Below, piece by piece: positions 60,039 through 64,000 of a stretch of 64,000 nucleotides of DNA (its first letter is position 1; each line of letters opens with the position of its first letter). The stretch is taken from positions 1 to 64,000 of the forward strand of contig DAOUME010000022.1 of the NCBI GenBank assembly GCA_034411995.1. The letters are read 5' to 3'. The translations under genes were made by a program, and so were the position numbers. The notes beneath the pieces are model-generated. The model was not told the DNA's origin. It ran no database searches and was given only the letters and a program-made list of their open reading frames with translations. This stretch comes from JAUVXJ01 sp034411995. GTDB lineage: Bacteria; Chloroflexota; Anaerolineae; UBA7937; B3-Chlor.

Positions 60039-60956
60039 ATGCCAGCCATCGAGGTCCAGCAACTCGTGAAGACGTACCACCAGGTGAGAGCGGTGGATGG
60101 CATCACCTTCTCCGTGGGCCAAGGAGAGGTCTTCGGGTTCCTGGGACCCAACGGTGCCGGCAAGACGACCACCATAGAGATTCTGGAAGGATATCGCAGG
60201 CCCGACTCTGGGCTGGTGAGCGTGCTGGGCCTGGATCCCTGTGACGATGGCTACGAGCTCAAAGAGCGCGTGGGCATCCTGCTCCAGTCAACCTCCCTCC
60301 ACCCTGACCTGACGGTGGCCGAACTGGTGTCCCTGTTTGAGGGATACTACCGGCACGCCACTCGACCAGACACGCTCCTGCAAGCGATGGGACTGGGCGA
60401 GAAGCGTAGCGCCCGATACAGAGAGTTGTCAGGAGGTCAGCAGCAGAGGCTAGCTCTGGTTCTGGGCTTCATCAACGATCCTCGCCTCCTGTTCCTCGAC
60501 GAGCCCACCGCTGGCCTCGATCCTCAGTCGCGACAAGCCGTGTGGGGATGGATCGTCCAGGCGCGCCTCGACAGCAAGACTGTCTTCCTCACCACACACC
60601 ACATCGAGGAAGCACAGGAGTTGTGTGACCGGGTGGCTATCATCGACCACGGCAAGATCATCGCCCTGGACACCCCCCGGCGTTTGATGGCAGATCTGGG
60701 GATCGAGCAGAAGATCGTGTTCCTCACCGAGGACCCCGTGGACCTGGCCAGGCTTTCGTCGCTACCGGGAGTGTGGGCAGCCGTGAGCCGCAGGGAGGGC
60801 GAATACTTGCTCCACGCAGAGGATCCACAACTGGCCCTCGCAGGTCTGATGGAGCTGGCCTCCGAGGAAGGGTTTCGACCAAGAGACCTGAGACTCGAGG
60901 GTGCCGCTCTGGAGGACGTGTTCATCAGTCTGACCGGCAGGAGAATGAGGGAATGA
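60039..60956 (+). CDS. ABC-2 exporter ATPase
   Basis: A 305-residue ATPase starting IEVQQLVKTYHQVRAVDGITF. Walker A GPNGAGKTT, signature LSGGQQQRLALV, Walker B LLFLDEPTAGLD and switch His in TTHHIEEA are intact. The C-terminal 80 residues form the DrrA-type extension. The LytS/LytTR pair upstream resembles drug-export systems in Gram-positive bacteria. Confidence 0.95.
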   Translation: MPAIEVQQLVKTYHQVRAVDGITFSVGQGEVFGFLGPNGAGKTTTIEILEGYRRPDSGLVSVLGLDPCDDGYELKERVGILLQSTSLHPDLTVAELVSLFEGYYRHATRPDTLLQAMGLGEKRSARYRELSGGQQQRLALVLGFINDPRLLFLDEPTAGLDPQSRQAVWGWIVQARLDSKTVFLTTHHIEEAQELCDRVAIIDHGKIIALDTPRRLMADLGIEQKIVFLTEDPVDLARLSSLPGVWAAVSRREGEYLLHAEDPQLALAGLMELASEEGFRPRDLRLEGAALEDVFISLTGRRMRE

Positions 60957-61699
60957 AAGTCCTGTGGTCCGAGGTGCTGATTAACGTGAAGCTCTACTTC
61001 CGCAACGGACACGCCCTGGTGCCCACGGCGGGGTTTCCTCTGATCCTGATGATGCTCTTCGGCTACATGTGTCGCGGCGAGAGCACGGGCGACGTGCCCC
61101 TGGTGGCCTACGTATTCGCCAGCACCGTCAGCATGTCGGTGGGAGGAACCGCGTTTCTCAACCTCTCCATCAGCCTGGTTGAGGAGCGAGACCAGGGAAT
61201 CCTGAAGAGGCTCCGGGGCACGCCGCTCCGGGAGTGGCAGCTCCTGGGAGGAAAGGTCTTTGCTGCCAGCCTGGTCATCTGCTTGCAGTTGCTCGTCCTC
61301 TCCGTTGTCGGCGTGGCGCTCTTCGAACTCCGCCTGAAGGGGACTCCCCTCCCGTCATTGACCATCCTCGTCGTGGGAACCCTGACCTTCCTGGCCATGG
61401 GCTTTTGCCTGGCCAGTCTGATGAAGAACGCCAGAGCGGCGGAGGCCTGGGCACTGGCCCTGTTCCTACCCATGCTGTTCATCGGTGGGGGGTTCTTCCC
61501 CACTGAGTCGCTGCCGCGAGCCGTACAGCAACTGGCGTGGGCCTTGCCTCTGACCCACTTCTACGAAGCCCTGGTCTCGGTAATGGTGGAGGGCAGCAGC
61601 ATCGTGAACAGCGCTCATCATCTGCTGATCGTGGGCCTCTGGGCGATAGGTTGTTTTGCGGTGACGCTCAAAGCGTTCCGCTGGGAATCAAGCAGATAG
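60953..61699 (+). CDS. ABC-2 type permease
   Basis: A 248-residue membrane protein with six predicted helices. It begins in the ATGA overlap with the ATPase stop. The signature SLVEERDQGILKRLRGTPLREWQLL precedes helix 3, and helix 5 is followed by FFPTESLPRAVQQLAWALPLTHFYEALV, as in DrrB-like exporters. With the ATPase it forms a complete exporter of lipids, antibiotics or peptides. Confidence 0.94.
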   Translation: MKVLWSEVLINVKLYFRNGHALVPTAGFPLILMMLFGYMCRGESTGDVPLVAYVFASTVSMSVGGTAFLNLSISLVEERDQGILKRLRGTPLREWQLLGGKVFAASLVICLQLLVLSVVGVALFELRLKGTPLPSLTILVVGTLTFLAMGFCLASLMKNARAAEAWALALFLPMLFIGGGFFPTESLPRAVQQLAWALPLTHFYEALVSVMVEGSSIVNSAHHLLIVGLWAIGCFAVTLKAFRWESSR

Positions 61700-61888
61700 G
61701 AGAGTACAGGGTGGACTGGCCAGCGGGCAGAGAGGGCGGCGAGGATGCCATGGCCAGAGAACGGATTCCCTTCGCCGCCGTGTGCGTATCGCTCGTCCGT
61801 AGCTCAGAAGGAGCAATGACCGGCGGGCGATCAGGGACGGCATCTACGGCACGCTGAGCCGGCTACCAGTATTCCTGGGAGGACCCAA

Positions 61889-62434
61889 ATGACTTCTTTC
61901 AAGGAGCAACTATACAGACTCAACCCCTGGATCCTTTCGTCAGTGGCGGGCGTTCTCACAGCGGTGCAGATTGGCCTGTGCATCGTTCGCTCCCATCCGG
62001 AGGGTGTGCCCCTGCTCAGATATACGGGCTATGTCCTCTGGACAGCAGCCGTGGTCTTCGCTGTGCTGCCCGTCTTCACCCTCAAGCGCAAGGGGCGGGT
62101 GGCCGAGGGCCAGAGCTACATGAAGACCACAACCCTGGTGACCAGCGGGGTGTACTCTCTGGTTCGGCATCCGCAGGGAGGCCTGGCCTGGCTGCTGATG
62201 AACCTGGCAGTGATGCTGGTGGGGCAGACCTGGCCCATCGTACTCCTGGGCGGCGTGTCCATGCTCCTGGTGTACCTGGACGCGCACAAGACCGATCAGT
62301 ACTGTGTTGAGAAGTTCGGCGAGGAGTATGAACGTTATATGGAGATTGTGCCCAGGGTCAACGTGATAGTGGGAGCAACACGGCTGCTGCGGAGAAAGGC
62401 AGGGGGTGGCCAGCAACCGGACCCCTCCATCTGA
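61889..62434 (+). CDS. Isoprenylcysteine methyltransferase-like membrane protein
   Basis: A 181-residue protein with four helices. The catalytic-type signature is TTTLVTSGVYSLVRHPQGGLAWLLMNLAVML followed by DAHKTDQYCVEKFGEEYERYMEIVPRVNVI, as in the PEMT/ICMT group. It is a smaller paralogue of the 52936 protein. It lies after the exporter genes with a 190-bp gap. Confidence 0.88.
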   Translation: MTSFKEQLYRLNPWILSSVAGVLTAVQIGLCIVRSHPEGVPLLRYTGYVLWTAAVVFAVLPVFTLKRKGRVAEGQSYMKTTTLVTSGVYSLVRHPQGGLAWLLMNLAVMLVGQTWPIVLLGGVSMLLVYLDAHKTDQYCVEKFGEEYERYMEIVPRVNVIVGATRLLRRKAGGGQQPDPSI

Positions 62435-62466
62435 GGAACCCAGCACGGGAACACGAGGCAAAGAAA

Positions 62467-62492
62467 CAGCCCCCGCGATCGCGGGGGCTGTC
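62467..62492. terminator. Bidirectional terminator between convergent genes
   Basis: ACAGCCCCCGCGA and TCGCGGGGGCTGT form a perfect palindrome. CGTCTTCC follows on the plus strand and TTCTTTG on the minus strand. It separates the methyltransferase gene from the minus-strand lipoprotein gene. Confidence 0.75.
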
Positions 62493-62558
62493 GTCTTCCT
62501 GGTACGAATGCCGAGCGGCGGCGTGTCCGTCGTCTGCGTCAGCCGTAGGGCCTACAGC

Positions 62559-63899
62559 TCATCTGTTGGGAGTGCAGCAATACGCCTGACCAACGCCGGG
62601 AGAGTCCATGGCATCCGTGGCGATCCGATCAAGGTCCAGGCCTACCAGGAAACTTCCATTCGGACACCAGGTCACGGGCTGGTGGCTGTTAATCCCGGCC
62701 TGTTCCACCTTCACCCAGGAACATGAACCCCAGCCACTGTACTTGGGGTCACCCAGCGGACAGCAGAAACCTTGTCCAACTCCTGGGGAGTCCATGGGGT
62801 CGGTCGCGATACGATCCAGGTCCAGGCCTGTCAGATACTGGCCGTTGGGACACCAAGCCACGGGCTGGTGGCTATTGATGCCGGCCTGTTCCACCTTCAC
62901 CCAGGAACACTGGCCCCAGGGACTGAACTGGGCAACACTCAGTGGGCAGCAAAAACCCGCACCAACCCCGGGAGAGTCCATGGGGTCCGTGGCGATCCGA
63001 TCGAGGTCCAGACCGGCCAGGAAACTCCCGTTGGGACACCAGGTCTTCGGCTGATGGCTGTTGATCCCTGCCTGTTCCACTCCCACCCAGGAACACTGAC
63101 CCCACACGGGGACGAAAGTTGTTGGCGTCGCCGTGGCCGCCGGAGGTGGCGGCGGTGGCTGAGTTGCCGTAGCCGCAGGAGGTGCGGGTGGCTGAGTCGC
63201 CGTGGCCGCAGGGGGAGCCGGTGGCTGCGGCGTGGGCTCTGGTGGCGCGCCGTCCTCGACGTGCAGGGTCACGTTGCGCGTCTGAGGTCCTCCCGGTCCT
63301 TCCACCAACAGCTCGTAGGTGACGGTTCCCTCGGGGCACTCCTCCCTCTCCCCAATGGGCGGCGCCTCCTGACCATTGACGAAGGTGGGGAACTCGGGAG
63401 GCTGTACCTCCCAGTGCAGCATGGCGCACCCACCCTTGGGGATCACGTCAGGGTCGACGATGAAGTTGATGACCTCTGGTCCTCCTTCAGGAGGTGGCTC
63501 TTCCGGTGGGACTTCCTCCGGAGGGCCTTCTTCCGGCGGCGGTTCCTCGCCTCCGCCCTCGACCCGGATCAGCACGGTCTCCCTCACCGATCCGCTGGGT
63601 GCCGCCACCACCAGCTCGAAGGTCCTGGTCTCGTCGAGACACACGTCCTGCTCACCCGAGGCAGGGACTTCCCGGCCGTCGAAGAAGATCGGATAGTCTT
63701 CGGCGCCGCTAACGTCCCAGTGCACCAACGTGCACCCGCCCGGCGGGACCACTTCCTCGCTCGACCAGAGCTGTATCTCGGGCTCCGTGCCAACACCCGG
63801 AAACACGCTGGGAAGCGTACAGCCAGCGGCGCCGGCGAACAGTGCGAGAGCCACCGCCAGCGTCAGCCCAAGTAAGACTGGAGATCTCTGTCTACTCAT
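62559..63899 (-). CDS. Lipoprotein with Ig-like domains and three C-terminal W/C repeats
   Basis: A 446-residue lipoprotein. ATG 63899 follows GGAGGATCAG; the signal peptide ends AGAAGC. Two related domains (CTLVHWDVSGAEDYPIFFDGREVP and CAMLHWEVQPPEFPTFVNGQEAP) are separated by an acidic Pro-Glu linker. A long Pro/Ala/Thr linker leads to three tandem repeats of 42-46 residues, each with CSWVxVEQAGINSHQP, WCPNG, LDLDRIATDxMDSPGVG and CC. The repeats are over 80 percent identical, so recent duplication or conversion is likely. It is probably a surface sugar- or matrix-binding protein. Confidence 0.87.
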   Translation of the reverse strand: MSRQRSPVLLGLTLAVALALFAGAAGCTLPSVFPGVGTEPEIQLWSSEEVVPPGGCTLVHWDVSGAEDYPIFFDGREVPASGEQDVCLDETRTFELVVAAPSGSVRETVLIRVEGGGEEPPPEEGPPEEVPPEEPPPEGGPEVINFIVDPDVIPKGGCAMLHWEVQPPEFPTFVNGQEAPPIGEREECPEGTVTYELLVEGPGGPQTRNVTLHVEDGAPPEPTPQPPAPPAATATQPPAPPAATATQPPPPPPAATATPTTFVPVWGQCSWVGVEQAGINSHQPKTWCPNGSFLAGLDLDRIATDPMDSPGVGAGFCCPLSVAQFSPWGQCSWVKVEQAGINSHQPVAWCPNGQYLTGLDLDRIATDPMDSPGVGQGFCCPLGDPKYSGWGSCSWVKVEQAGINSHQPVTWCPNGSFLVGLDLDRIATDAMDSPGVGQAYCCTPNR

Positions 63900-63969
63900 C
63901 TGATCCTCCCTTCTAGTGCCCTCACTCATTGGGGCCCGGGCACCTGAGCCCCCCCAATGGATTTCGATT

Positions 63970-63998
63970 ACTATAGCAGCCAGCCAGCACAATGTCAA
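63970..63998 (-). promoter_or_regulatory. Promoter of the repeat-containing lipoprotein gene
   Basis: On the minus strand TTGACA (63998-63993) and TATAGT (63975-63970) are 17 bp apart, about 70 bp before the start codon. Confidence 0.9.
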
Positions 63999-64000
63999 CC

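Overview
This is a 64-kb, GC-rich bacterial contig with short intergenic gaps and sigma-A type promoters (TTGACA, 17-18 bp, TATAAT). The gene content suggests a Chloroflexota (Anaerolineae-like) genome: MglA-type GTPase with several roadblock/LC7 proteins, a GldA/F/G-like ABC exporter, SIMPL protein, LepA, SecG, family-5 solute-binding protein, metazoan-style VIT/vWA protein, and many short palindromic repeats. No 16S rRNA or taxon-defining marker is present, so the assignment is an inference.

Layout. 0-9 kb: a VIT/vWA secreted protein, a divergent double-GAF histidine kinase, then a promoter, a structured leader with an intrinsic terminator and a six-gene operon of four roadblock-containing proteins (one fused to a nucleotidyltransferase), an MglA-like GTPase and one more roadblock protein. 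9-13 kb: an ABC exporter of the Gld type. 13-19.5 kb: a minus-strand cluster with sugar transferase, GT2, a protein disulfide oxidoreductase whose second redox motif reads UGA-Pro-Tyr-Cys (probable selenoprotein with a SECIS-like hairpin), a methyltransferase, a radical-SAM/SPASM protein and a SIMPL protein. 19.6-26.3 kb: tRNA-Leu(CAG), solute-binding protein, secG, lepA, a 5'-nucleotidase-like protein and an MFS transporter. 26.3-31 kb: glycosyltransferase, methyltransferase and a large membrane protein.

31-48 kb is an accessory island. It opens with a single-chain type IIG restriction-modification enzyme. Downstream, all in the same orientation, come an orphan proteasome-fold Ntn hydrolase, an LA2681-like HEPN protein, a GIY-YIG-like protein with a small membrane protein, a second HEPN-like protein, a zinc mini-protein, an MBL hydrolase, and metabolic genes (ATP-grasp, truncated racemase, alcohol dehydrogenase, PatB-like aminotransferase, TPR protein, methyltransferase). 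Five separate copies of the coding sequence for the C-terminal tail of the restriction enzyme lie between these units, as if each unit had been added at, or had replaced, a restriction-modification gene through its 3' end. This cassette-like arrangement is the most unusual large-scale structure here. The selenoprotein is the strongest single-gene finding.

48-64 kb: decayed genes (DUF4386-like, ClbS/DfsB-like, a frameshifted beta-propeller protein), DUF1801, lipoproteins, GDPD-like, two isoprenylcysteine-methyltransferase-like membrane proteins, GT2, a LytS/LytTR two-component system next to an ABC-2 exporter, and a repeat-containing lipoprotein at the end. Palindromic repeats with conserved GTAGGGGC/GCCCCTAC ends and variable centres occur throughout the intergenic DNA.
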